Counted from the first letter of the stretch, positions 1 to 7,788 are shown. The stretch: DNA of 9,077 nt from Nitrospirae bacterium RBG_13_39_12 (GCA_001805125.1 MHEF01000088.1:4318-13394); one strand, 5' to 3'. The notes: generated from the letters alone by a model not told the origin. Made by a program: numbers and translations.

Positions 1-1806
1 AGGCTGAACTATAAGGAGCATTACGCTATAAGGTGTCAACGAAATTTTATATGAATAATTATTGCCAATTTTCATGAGTGGTCGCTCTCCGATTTTTTCC
101 AGCCTTACATTTTTATTATCGTTTATAGCATCGGCTTCTTTCAAAGCAGAATCCTTAGATATTTTTTTAGTCTTAAATGCTTTTCTTATCTCTGACAGAG
201 ACTTCTCAATATTTCCCCTGAATGCAAAAGCGTTTGAATGGTTTCGGTTAATAAGATACTCCTCGATCCTATATTTCCCATTCAACAAGTTTTTATATGA
301 AATCTCTATCTCCACCGGATTCTTTTTTCTAAAATCATAAGTCTTATAATCAAGATTGTATTTCTTGATTATTTTTTCCAAATCAGTTCTTATTTTTTCA
401 GGTAATTTTATATTTTCTCTATTGCCTTTTAAATAACCAATAATGTCACTTTCATATGATTTCAGATCTTCCCTTCTATGTCCACCTTTCTGCAGTACTT
501 CTGCTATAAGTTTTTTATACATTTTATTGGCTGAAATAAAATTTGAAACAATTACAAATACTTTTTCTTTGTTCTTGGATGCAATTGTATAAATGAAAGG
601 GTCATTTGTACTTGACTGAATCAGATCTCCTTCAAGCATACTCAGCATTTTAAATGAGTTGTAGGAAGCCTTGGTAATCAGGTTGCCTGTAAAGAGTCCG
701 AAGTCGCCAATAAATTCTTTATCTTCGATTTGTCCAGCATCAAAAAGTGTGGTAAAGGTGTGCTGCGATATCCCGGCCGTATTCATAGCTGACAGAGTCG
801 CTACAATGTATGAGGCCACAAATTCTGTATCATGGTCCTGACTGGAATAAGGATGAGATGTTACAGGAGGTCCTTCCCATGATGACCATTCAGCAACAAA
901 CAAGGGGACAGAGGGATCAAAACCAAATTCTTTAAGCCACCCTTTTATATCAGAAACGATTAACCCCCATAAAGCCGGGTGGTTGTTAAAGGAATGAAAC
1001 ACTACAAAGTCTAAAGGTATTCTTGATAAACCTAATTCTTTTATTTCGTTTTTACTGCAATACTCAAGAAAATTGTACAGAAACGGCTTATCTTTATACC
1101 GGGAGACAGCGGGATTTCTTTTCGCTGTCCACGAAGACACGGCTGGCCCACCCACCTTTGCTTTTGGGTCTGCTGATCTTGCACCTATAACAGCATATTT
1201 ATAAAGATTAAAATATTCCTCCTCGGTGCCCGTCCAGACAAAATCCAGATCGGGCTCTGTCCAAATAATGTATAATGCATCCAGCTTCATTTCATTATTA
1301 AAATGATTTACGATGACTCCCACCAACTCGCTCCATTTCTTATAATCTTCTGGAGGTGAGATGTTGGCTTTAGAACCGGAAATTCCGCGTCCGATGGGTT
1401 CATTGGATTTAGAAGAAGAGAACCAGCCGGGTATCTCGTGAATCAAAATAGCAACCTGTCCTCCATTCTTCTTGACGCTCTGCGCAAAGTGATCAATTTT
1501 AGAAAGTCGCTTTTTAAGATCCTGCATGCCTTTTGATGGGATAAACACATCCACATCGAGAGGTATTTTTACTGTACCCGCTTTATTATCGGAAAAAAAC
1601 CTTTTGACGCTGTAATTTTGTTTTTCCACCGGGAAAAACCAGAGATAAATCCCTGTTCTATATAGATATGGGATATTGCCAAGGCTTTTTGAAGTATCGA
1701 CGGTAATTCTTGACGGCTCTATTGCTTCGAGATGAAGAGGATTGAAAATACTTAACAGGACAAATAAAATTACAAAGAGAAATAGTTCTGAAATTTTACG
1801 TAACAT
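1..1806 (-). CDS. Exported GH39-like glycoside hydrolase, 3' end cut by window edge
   Basis: I read this frame by hand. It starts at ATG 1806 and stays open for 602 codons to position 1 without a stop, so the 3' end lies outside the window. The N-terminus has a basic start and a hydrophobic run (about residues 8-25), then LEA-IEP, which looks like a Sec signal peptide. Family GH39 signs, in order: IPG near the start of the barrel, WTEPD with the likely acid/base Glu184, VGGPA at 218-222, DFVVFHSF around His271, and VAEWSSW with the likely nucleophile Glu306. The 122-residue gap between the two Glu fits GH39. The last visible residues (LTPYSVMLL) resemble the usual end of the C-terminal beta domain, so little is probably missing. 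The residue before Glu184 is Thr where clan GH-A has Asn. The start overlaps the end of the upstream GT2 gene by 11 nt. By context it likely cleaves the polysaccharide made here, as PslG does for Psl; its substrate is unknown. A beta-xylosidase label would be family-level only. Confidence 0.88.
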   Translation of the reverse strand, partial: MLRKISELFLFVILFVLLSIFNPLHLEAIEPSRITVDTSKSLGNIPYLYRTGIYLWFFPVEKQNYSVKRFFSDNKAGTVKIPLDVDVFIPSKGMQDLKKRLSKIDHFAQSVKKNGGQVAILIHEIPGWFSSSKSNEPIGRGISGSKANISPPEDYKKWSELVGVIVNHFNNEMKLDALYIIWTEPDLDFVWTGTEEEYFNLYKYAVIGARSADPKAKVGGPAVSSWTAKRNPAVSRYKDKPFLYNFLEYCSKNEIKELGLSRIPLDFVVFHSFNNHPALWGLIVSDIKGWLKEFGFDPSVPLFVAEWSSWEGPPVTSHPYSSQDHDTEFVASYIVATLSAMNTAGISQHTFTTLFDAGQIEDKEFIGDFGLFTGNLITKASYNSFKMLSMLEGDLIQSSTNDPFIYTIASKNKEKVFVIVSNFISANKMYKKLIAEVLQKGGHRREDLKSYESDIIGYLKGNRENIKLPEKIRTDLEKIIKKYNLDYKTYDFRKKNPVEIEISYKNLLNGKYRIEEYLINRNHSNAFAFRGNIEKSLSEIRKAFKTKKISKDSALKEADAINDNKNVRLEKIGERPLMKIGNNYSYKISLTPYSVMLLIVQP

Positions 1807-2869
1807 CGATTTTTTCTTTGCGTCTATTTAAGAATTCATCCTTGAAAAACAACCTGACAATCGCATAGAAAACACCGCCTCCTATAGCAAATGCTCTCGC
1901 CCAGAGAAAAATGATCGAGAACAATCCCATAGCCGCACTTTTCTTCATCGCTGACCGGATGAATCCTGTCATACTCGCTGTGTTCATTATTATTAGCCAT
2001 GCATTGAAAATCAGTAAATCTCGAATTATGAATGAAGATAGTGTGAAAAAAACCATCGGGAAAATGAGCAAAACCTGAATTTTCAAACTGATAGGTGTGT
2101 ATGAGTCCTTTATCGCTTTATTTCGGAACCTTCTATATAAAATTGTCCTCCAGAAACCTCTCCAGAATTTGATTCGTATATATTTTGACAGAGATTCAGG
2201 ATGCAGGTGGTGTACAACCGCATCAGGATTAAAATGAAGATTGTATCCATCAGAAGAAATTCTATATGCAAGATCAACATCTTCATTCATTACAAACTTC
2301 GTATTGAACCCGTTAAATTTCTCAAAAACCTCTCTTTTATAGGCCGCTGAGAAAGACCCCACAAAATCAACATATTCTGTTTGTTGAAGTTTTCTGAATC
2401 TTTCCTCAAATTCTATTTGTGCCAATTTTGCTATGATTTCTTTTTGCTTTGTTTTGTAAGCGCCCTGCACCCCGACAACATTATTTTTTGAAAGAGGTTT
2501 TATCATCTCCTCTATCCATCGAAAATCTGCGATACAATCGGCATCGATAAAAAGCACTATTGTTCCTCGGGAAGACTTTGCCCCAAAATTTCTTGCAGCT
2601 GCAGCTCCCTGGTTTTCTTGTCTTATCATTTTAATGTCAAACTTGTTTGCGGATTTCACAATATTTCTCACAATTTCTTCAGAACTATCATTACACCCGT
2701 CACTGACTACTATAATTTCATATCGGTCGGATTGATAAGATTGGTTAAGAATAGCCTCGATGCATTCTCCAACGGTTTTTTCCTCATTATACATTGGGAT
2801 AATTATAGATACAAAGGGAGTTTCATTCTCTCCTAAATTTTTCATAAATATTCCTAACCTCATTCGCAT
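1796..2869 (-). CDS. GT2 family glycosyltransferase with C-terminal membrane segments
   Basis: A GT-A fold, family 2 glycosyltransferase of 357 residues from the first start. The nucleotide-binding strand VSIIIPMYNEE is at 20-30, SDGCNDSS at 56-63, GAAAARNFG at 88-96, the metal-binding DAD at 109-111 and the likely catalytic NED at 195-197. Three hydrophobic stretches near 263-282, 285-304 and 313-342 suggest membrane anchoring, as in ExoA-like enzymes that add sugars to lipid-linked glycans on the cytoplasmic face. Start choice is open. ATG 2869 has GGGAG a few bases upstream. ATG 2845 (Met9) has AGGA about 7 nt upstream and lies closer to the conserved domain. These overlap the upstream GT4 gene by 47 or 23 nt, so translation is probably coupled. 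The gene ends inside the start of the GH39 gene. Donor and acceptor sugars cannot be read from the sequence; a galactofuranosyl donor is possible given the nearby mutase. Confidence 0.93.
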   Translation of the reverse strand: MRMRLGIFMKNLGENETPFVSIIIPMYNEEKTVGECIEAILNQSYQSDRYEIIVVSDGCNDSSEEIVRNIVKSANKFDIKMIRQENQGAAAARNFGAKSSRGTIVLFIDADCIADFRWIEEMIKPLSKNNVVGVQGAYKTKQKEIIAKLAQIEFEERFRKLQQTEYVDFVGSFSAAYKREVFEKFNGFNTKFVMNEDVDLAYRISSDGYNLHFNPDAVVHHLHPESLSKYIRIKFWRGFWRTILYRRFRNKAIKDSYTPISLKIQVLLIFPMVFFTLSSFIIRDLLIFNAWLIIMNTASMTGFIRSAMKKSAAMGLFSIIFLWARAFAIGGGVFYAIVRLFFKDEFLNRRKEKIDVT

Positions 2870-3926
2870 TTTTCTCCCAACTATATCTCTCAGAAAGTTT
2901 CACCCCCCTGCTTATGAAACTTTCTCTTAGTATACTATCGGTTGCAGCCCGTTCCATAGAAAGTGATATCTCTTTTGTATTCAATGGATTTACAAGAATG
3001 CCTGTATTCTGAGTAATTTCCGGGAACGATAACCTGTCTGGAGCAATAATCGGTATGCCACAGGCCATGGCTTCGACTAACGGGAGGCAGAAAGACTCAT
3101 ACAGGGACAGGGTTATAAAAGAAATTGAGTAATTATAGAAATTGATTATGTCTTCTTCTTTCAGATATCCCACGAAATGCACCTTGTCATCGACATTTAA
3201 TGATTTAGTCAGCGTCTTCAAAACAGGATATTCGTGTTCATATCTTGCGGCTATTACTAGATCGTGTCTTTCCCTTAGCTCCTTTCTTAAACCTGCATAA
3301 GCCTTTATTAACGTTCTTAAATTTTTATACCTTCTCATAGAACCTGCATAGAAAAAATAGCCAGCATTTATTCCATATCTGTTTTTGAAATAATTCGGAT
3401 CTTTTTTGGCGAAGGGCTTGAAATTTTCTGACACCCCGTTATAGATAACGGAGATATTATTGCTATTGAACCGATAATTATTTAATATTTCGTTTTTGTT
3501 GAACTCTGACACCGTAATAATCCAAGAGGAAAGTCCTATCGCTACTCTCGTTGCAATTCTCGAATAAAGCCGTGACTTAACTGGTAGAGATGCCGGATAT
3601 GTTTTCACCATTACATCATGGAAGGTGGATATAACGGGACAATGAGGTTTAAAAGGAATATACCAGTGGTCTAAAGCGTGAAAAACATCGATATTTTCCC
3701 TGTATATATCCCTCAACACGCGGCCCATTTTGCGAAACCTCGTTTGAGGTTCTGTAATCACTAATTTGACATTTTCTGAGATTTCCAATCCCTGAGACTT
3801 TTCAGAGTCTAAAAAGATGGTGTACTGATTTTCTTTGTCTATATTACTTAGATTTTTAATCAACTCTCTGATATATCTTCCTACTCCCTCCCTATGAAGA
3901 GACCTCGCATCCAGTCCTATTCTCAT
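2823..3926 (-). CDS. GT4 family glycosyltransferase (GT-B fold)
   Basis: A retaining GT-B glycosyltransferase of 367 residues, a normal length for GT4. The N-terminus MRIGLDARSL with REGVGRYIREL at 12-22 is the typical acceptor-side start of mannosyl- and rhamnosyl-type GT4 enzymes. TFHD is at 101-104, ITVSEFNKNEI at 137-147, and VIYNGVSENF at 160-169 starts the hinge to the donor domain. The EX7E donor-site motif is intact: Glu277 and Glu285 in the stretch from ESF to VEAMACG. There is no signal peptide or clear membrane helix, so it is likely a cytosolic or peripheral membrane enzyme. The ATG has an AGGA just 3 nt or so upstream, which is rather close. It lies 36 nt after the GT9 gene and overlaps the GT2 gene, in the same probable operon. 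Linkage and sugar are unknown. Confidence 0.93.
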   Translation of the reverse strand: MRIGLDARSLHREGVGRYIRELIKNLSNIDKENQYTIFLDSEKSQGLEISENVKLVITEPQTRFRKMGRVLRDIYRENIDVFHALDHWYIPFKPHCPVISTFHDVMVKTYPASLPVKSRLYSRIATRVAIGLSSWIITVSEFNKNEILNNYRFNSNNISVIYNGVSENFKPFAKKDPNYFKNRYGINAGYFFYAGSMRRYKNLRTLIKAYAGLRKELRERHDLVIAARYEHEYPVLKTLTKSLNVDDKVHFVGYLKEEDIINFYNYSISFITLSLYESFCLPLVEAMACGIPIIAPDRLSFPEITQNTGILVNPLNTKEISLSMERAATDSILRESFISRGVKLSERYSWEKNANEVRNIYEKFRRE

Positions 3927-3962
3927 TTTCCTATTATTAAGGAGTTCATAAGTAAGTCATCA

Positions 3963-5213
3963 TTATTGAAAAATCTCCCCTTGCCCCTCTTTGCCAAAGA
4001 GGGGTTTATTCCCTCCCTTTGGTAAAGGGAGGTCAGGAGGGATTTTGTAATCGATGTCGTCATACTTATGACCTATGAGTAATTCTGTGGCTTTAACAGC
4101 ATCATCAACAGTGATATTCGTCAAACATTTATTCCTGTATTCACATTTAAAATTGAAATCAGGCTGGTGTACATAGCAGGGACTGCAAGGGACTTTGTGT
4201 TTGATTATAACAACATTCTTATTCATAAATGATACATCCTGTTCCGGAGAAGTTGGACCAAAAATACCGATAGAAGGAACATTCAAAGCATTAGCTATAT
4301 GGAAAAGACCTGAATCGTTCCCAACGAATAAATCACAGGACTTAATTAATGCACAGGCTTTAAAGAGATCGGTTTTACCAACAAGACTTTTAAAATATAT
4401 TTTCTCGCCTAATTTCTTTTCAAAAGAAGATGACATTTCACACTCTTTTTCGCTCCCCAGCAAAATAATAGATGCATTTTTATTGTCGATTAAACTCCTG
4501 GAAAGTTCAATGTAGTTTCCTACTGGCCATTCAACTAATTCTGGATGGTTTGACACTGTTGGGCTCACAGCAACTGTGATTCTATTTTTATCCTTTGCCT
4601 CTTTAATCAATTCTTGCGCAAATAATAAATCCTCTATGGGTATTTCTATCTTTATCGTCGGATCTTTTGAATTTCCATTTATGCCGATAGACCTTAAAAG
4701 ATCAATATTTTGTTTGAGTATAGATTCATTATCTCGAAAAGCTATCTTATTTGTATACAAAGATCCTATCCCGTCTTTTATAAAACCCACTCTCCATTTT
4801 CTTCCAATAAGAAAAGTTATTATTGAACATTCAAACATACCGCTTCCCCTTGCTGGATTAATGACAAGGTCATAGTCAGATTTTCGAAGCTTAAATAAAA
4901 ATGTCATTTTCTTTAAAAAAGTCACCTTAAAATTGAATCTTATAGATTCATCAATACAATTTCTATTTTTCATGAGCTTAAATATATCAGGCGGGTATTC
5001 TGTAAGGGTTGTTATTTTTGCATAGGGAAATTCGTCACGTAAAATTTCAATTAATGGGAATATCCTTAAGATATCTCCTATGCCGCCTGTTTGAAAAACT
5101 AATATTTTCTTAATCTCATTTCTGGACAATTCTCTATTGAATAGTTTTCCAAATCTCTGTCCAAATGTTGTCATTAAAAATCTTATTGGCGTTTTAATTA
5201 AGTTTTTCAACAT
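3963..5213 (-). CDS. GT9 heptosyltransferase-like protein with repeat-encoded C-terminal tail
   Basis: A family 9 glycosyltransferase (ADP-heptose:LPS heptosyltransferase superfamily), 416 residues. After a basic, hydrophobic lead of about 35 residues comes ILVFQTGGIGDILRIFPL (37-54), the N-terminal glycine loop. VAVSPTVSNHPELVEWP (214-230) opens the donor domain. GNDSGLFHIANALNVPS (298-314) and FGPTSP (318-323) form the family signature around the donor site. Four cysteines (343, 346, 357, 363) in the arrangement CxxC-x10-C-x5-C follow; many GT9 proteins share this pattern. The GT9 domain ends near 380. Residues 390-415 are not GT9: they are encoded by a palindromic repeat element at 3970-4046, which also brings the gene close to its present stop. 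The start is 3 nt after the upstream stop, with GGGA and AAGG just before the ATG. It may transfer heptose or another sugar to a core or lipid-linked glycan; true heptose specificity cannot be claimed. Confidence 0.9.
   Translation of the reverse strand: MLKNLIKTPIRFLMTTFGQRFGKLFNRELSRNEIKKILVFQTGGIGDILRIFPLIEILRDEFPYAKITTLTEYPPDIFKLMKNRNCIDESIRFNFKVTFLKKMTFLFKLRKSDYDLVINPARGSGMFECSIITFLIGRKWRVGFIKDGIGSLYTNKIAFRDNESILKQNIDLLRSIGINGNSKDPTIKIEIPIEDLLFAQELIKEAKDKNRITVAVSPTVSNHPELVEWPVGNYIELSRSLIDNKNASIILLGSEKECEMSSSFEKKLGEKIYFKSLVGKTDLFKACALIKSCDLFVGNDSGLFHIANALNVPSIGIFGPTSPEQDVSFMNKNVVIIKHKVPCSPCYVHQPDFNFKCEYRNKCLTNITVDDAVKATELLIGHKYDDIDYKIPPDLPLPKGGNKPLFGKEGQGEIFQ
3970..4046. repeat. Palindromic repeat element (double hairpin) inside the GT9 gene
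   Basis: Two perfect inverted repeats lie side by side: 3984-4004 (9-bp arms, 3-nt loop GCC) and 4012-4032 (9-bp arms, 3-nt loop GGT). They are enclosed by an outer imperfect inverted repeat, 3970-3981 against 4035-4046, matching at 10 of 12 positions. The whole can fold as a three-way junction in DNA or RNA. It reads as two copies of one unit facing each other. Read in the gene's frame it encodes residues 390-415, rich in Pro, Gly and Lys (PPDLPLPKGG then PLFGKEG). From memory, similar sequences are scattered through many bacterial genomes, often at gene ends. A degenerate relative lies at 8077-8107 in this window. No transposase is present, so it would be a non-autonomous element. Confidence 0.8.
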
Positions 5214-5216
5214 CCT

Positions 5217-6413
5217 TCATCCCACCATCTGTTTACACCGGATAGCGTTATTAATAAACTCTGATGCTTTTTCTATCCTATCATCCCATGTATATCCCTG
5301 AGCGGTCCTGATATACAATTCAATCATTTCTTCATTTTTTCCATCCTGGAGTGCTTCCTCGATATTCTTTATGAAATCTTTTACTTCTCGGGACAAGCGA
5401 ATTATATTCTGATAATCCTCAAATTCGGATATCCAGGAAGCTACTACTGGTTTGCCTGCGGCTAAATATTCAAATGCCTTGGTAGGCTGACATGCCTTTA
5501 AAAATTCTTCTCCTTGATAAGGGATCAAACATACATCGAAGCCTTTAATATAGGATGGCAATGCCTCTGGAGGTTTAGCACCCACAAATGTGATGTTTTT
5601 TTGATCCGTTATATATGGTGGAGGAGGTTCAAAGCATGGCCCAAGAAAGACAAAATTCCAATCAAGATGTGATTGAGCAGCCTCTTTTATCCATTGCCAA
5701 TTCATTTTTGAATTGTGCATACCTCCTATAAAACCGATAATAGGTCTGGGAATAGCTTTTAGTTCATGGGCGGCTTTAAAATCAGGGGAAATGGACTTGT
5801 TAAACAGTTCGAAATCCACAGCGGAAGGAAGATAGTACGTATTTGGGTTTTGCAGCTTCCGAAGTCTAAAAAGATGTCTTGATGTAGTAAACACAACGTC
5901 AGCTTTTTTAGTTAAATTAGCCTCTATTTCTGACAGCCTCTTCCTTTTATCAAAATGTTGAGAAAATAAAAAACTCAGGTCATCATTGCAATCATAACAA
6001 ATTAACTTCTCCTTAAGCTGGCCTTTAGGGTCAATTACATAAGGATGGTATATCCATAGTATTGGAGACAATAACTTTAAATGTTTAGCCACTTTTGAAA
6101 TAAAATATGCCGTAAAAGTCTGATTTAACCTATCCACAATTTTCAGGTGACCATACTGTAAAAATAGTGGTGGTGGATAATAAACATAGAGTTTTTCCGT
6201 GATTTGACAAACCCCACGAAGCCACAACAAAGTCTTCATACAATGTTTTTTCCATAGTGAAGGTTTGATAAGCAAATTACTGAATGCGATAGGAGGATCC
6301 ACAAATAAAACACGGTTATTTTTTGCTAACCTTGTCATCATATGGTGCATAACCAAAGGTATAAAATCCCACTCTACCAAGGAAATACAAATTATATTTT
6401 CATTTTTTAGCAA
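5217..6413 (-). CDS. TuaH-like glycosyltransferase (GT-B fold), TTG start
   Basis: A 398-residue GT-B glycosyltransferase resembling the TuaH-type proteins found in teichuronic acid and exopolysaccharide loci. The N-terminus has SLVEWDFIPL and RLAKNNRVLFVDPP (28-41), the usual opening of this group. ILWIYHP (118-124), YDCNDD (140-145), ADVVFTTS (171-178), LPSAVDFELF (195-204), IIGFIGG (225-231) and the donor-site stretch PTKAFEYLAAGKPVVAS (310-326) follow in the expected order. No signal peptide or strong membrane helix is seen, so it is probably cytosolic. It is a paralogue of the partial gene at the right edge: both share ILWIYHP, YDC-x-DD, LPSAV or FPSAV, and the TK-EYLA-GKPV stretch. The start is TTG at 6413; the only nearby ATG (6403) is in another frame and meets a stop almost at once. 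It begins 9 nt after the mutase stop and in the same frame. The pairing with a mutase makes a galactofuranosyltransferase role plausible but unproven. Confidence 0.88.
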   Translation of the reverse strand: MLKNENIICISLVEWDFIPLVMHHMMTRLAKNNRVLFVDPPIAFSNLLIKPSLWKKHCMKTLLWLRGVCQITEKLYVYYPPPLFLQYGHLKIVDRLNQTFTAYFISKVAKHLKLLSPILWIYHPYVIDPKGQLKEKLICYDCNDDLSFLFSQHFDKRKRLSEIEANLTKKADVVFTTSRHLFRLRKLQNPNTYYLPSAVDFELFNKSISPDFKAAHELKAIPRPIIGFIGGMHNSKMNWQWIKEAAQSHLDWNFVFLGPCFEPPPPYITDQKNITFVGAKPPEALPSYIKGFDVCLIPYQGEEFLKACQPTKAFEYLAAGKPVVASWISEFEDYQNIIRLSREVKDFIKNIEEALQDGKNEEMIELYIRTAQGYTWDDRIEKASEFINNAIRCKQMVG

Positions 6414-6424
6414 CTCAGCAACTC
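6409..6424. repeat. 8-bp tandem duplication at the mutase/glycosyltransferase junction
   Basis: On the minus strand GAGTTGCT occurs twice in direct succession. The duplication covers part of the mutase stop codon (TGA, 6425-6423) and the TTG start of the next gene (6413-6411). Its length of 8 is not a multiple of three, so a change in copy number would alter the relative frame of the two genes. With one copy the reading frames would overlap; with two they are separated by a single TGA in a shared frame. Confidence 0.85.
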
Positions 6425-7772
6425 AACTTTTATACACACTTTCTTCCTTCCCCAATAATATCCTGTCCACTACCTCCATCCCTTGCAACACCGAATGGTC
6501 CATATTCCCGACCTCATATTTCCATCCGCCAAAACGCCCACGGGAAAATATCCCGTTTTTCATCAGGAATGATTGAATCTCTTTGAGTATTTTATCTCTG
6601 CCGAGAAAAGGTATAGGAAAAGAATAAGGAGCATCGATCATATATGTCGAAACGATCAGTGACCTGTCTTCTTCTGTGATAAGTTTCGAGTTTATAAGCC
6701 CCTGTATAGTTTCCTCGATGATGGTATCACGGGAGGCGGCTTTATATTTTGAATATGAAGATTCAGCAAGGAAAGAAAAAAAGTTGCCTTTCGGGGTCAT
6801 ATTTGGTGAATAATTTGAAAGATAGGTCACGCGGTAGAAAGGTGAATCATCCTGGGGAAAGTACATCCAGTTCTTCTTGCTCGGACAGGGTTTTTTGATG
6901 CCTATACCGACCATATATCCACTATTCCAGAGCAATTTGGCGGCAGACTTGCCAATCTCCCCCAGCTTACTTTTCATTATTATTTTTTTCAAAAGTTCAT
7001 TTAAGGGAATGGTGGATATCAAGACATCGTAGGAAACTCTTTCTCCATTTTCAAAAATGACCTCCTTTCTGTCAGGAAGAATTCTTGTGACCTCCTTGCC
7101 TAATTGAAGATGGCCATTGGTATAAGGTAAGAACTTGTTAAATAGACCACAAACTCCACCGACGATTGGGTACCGAAATGTATTATTTGGCCCCCAATCG
7201 CTATCATCTCTTTGATAGATGATATTCTTAAGAATACTATGAACATCTGTGGTGCTAACTCTTTCGGATATCCAGTTATAATCCATCTTTTTTAAAGGAC
7301 ATGCCCATACTTTCTTGTTATATGGGATCATGAAATATTTGGCAATTCCTTCTCCAAAAAAGGAGTAAATCCATTCTTCAAAGTTTTTATATGAGTCTTT
7401 CTTATTCAGATTATCTAACAGTCCTGAGACACATTCAAGCACAATCCCTTTATCAGGATGGAGATGGAAATTGTTCTGGAAAGGATACTTAATAAAACTA
7501 TCCCTAAGCCATATCCAACTTTCTCTTGAAAAAGTAAGTATTTCATTACCTAATAAATTATCCACCAGTCGATTAAACCTGTTGTTACTCGAAAATATTA
7601 CATGTCCTCCTATGTCCCAGGTGAAGCCTTTCCCATCCCTAAAACTGGCAGAGAGACCGCCAACATAATTATTTTTCTCATATATCTGCCATTTTTTATA
7701 ATCGAGTTTACGTAACTGATAAGCAGCCCCCAATCCAGTTGGTCCGGCCCCCAAGATAACAATTTTTTTCAT
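6423..7772 (-). CDS. glf: UDP-galactopyranose mutase, eukaryotic-type flavoenzyme
   Basis: A 449-residue FAD enzyme that should convert UDP-galactopyranose to UDP-galactofuranose. GAGPTGLGAA (8-17) is the dinucleotide-binding loop and YEKNNYVGGL (31-40) the ribose/FAD stretch. The protein matches the eukaryotic enzymes (as I recall the Aspergillus sequence) more than bacterial Glf: GGHVIFS (55-61, the histidine loop), YPFQNN (96-101), IPYNKKVWACP (149-159), SERVS with Arg171, DWGPNNTFRYP (192-202), FYR with Arg314, SNYSP (319-323), then GRFGGWKYEVGNMDHS (412-427) at the C-terminus. Arg171 and Arg314 line up with the two diphosphate-binding arginines. After the His loop it has FSSN where the fungal enzyme has FSHY. 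It is longer than bacterial Glf (about 370-390) and shorter than the fungal form (about 510). An AAGGAG sits 10 nt before the ATG. It is the first gene after the spacer and probably leads the operon. A relative with another substrate is the main alternative. Confidence 0.88.
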   Translation of the reverse strand: MKKIVILGAGPTGLGAAYQLRKLDYKKWQIYEKNNYVGGLSASFRDGKGFTWDIGGHVIFSSNNRFNRLVDNLLGNEILTFSRESWIWLRDSFIKYPFQNNFHLHPDKGIVLECVSGLLDNLNKKDSYKNFEEWIYSFFGEGIAKYFMIPYNKKVWACPLKKMDYNWISERVSTTDVHSILKNIIYQRDDSDWGPNNTFRYPIVGGVCGLFNKFLPYTNGHLQLGKEVTRILPDRKEVIFENGERVSYDVLISTIPLNELLKKIIMKSKLGEIGKSAAKLLWNSGYMVGIGIKKPCPSKKNWMYFPQDDSPFYRVTYLSNYSPNMTPKGNFFSFLAESSYSKYKAASRDTIIEETIQGLINSKLITEEDRSLIVSTYMIDAPYSFPIPFLGRDKILKEIQSFLMKNGIFSRGRFGGWKYEVGNMDHSVLQGMEVVDRILLGKEESVYKS

Positions 7773-7782
7773 TTTCCCAGAT

Positions 7783-7788
7783 CTCCTT
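7783..7788 (-). promoter_or_regulatory. Ribosome binding site of the mutase gene
   Basis: AAGGAG on the minus strand, ending 10 nt before ATG 7772. It is the strongest Shine-Dalgarno match among the genes here. The spacing is a little long; a GGGA closer to the ATG could also contribute. It supports ATG 7772 as the true start. Confidence 0.7.

Noticed and set aside
62..340. A 92-codon plus-strand frame
   Set aside because: It is antisense to the continuous GH39 frame, which shows clear protein motifs; its Phe/Ser-rich composition is typical of a shadow of an AT-rich gene.
1..1806. The GH39 gene as a pseudogene because it has no stop
   Set aside because: The frame is intact for 602 codons and simply reaches the window edge near the expected end of the family.
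4195..4875. Plus-strand frames opposite the GT9 gene
   Set aside because: They are antisense to a gene with an intact GT9 signature and show no domain of their own.
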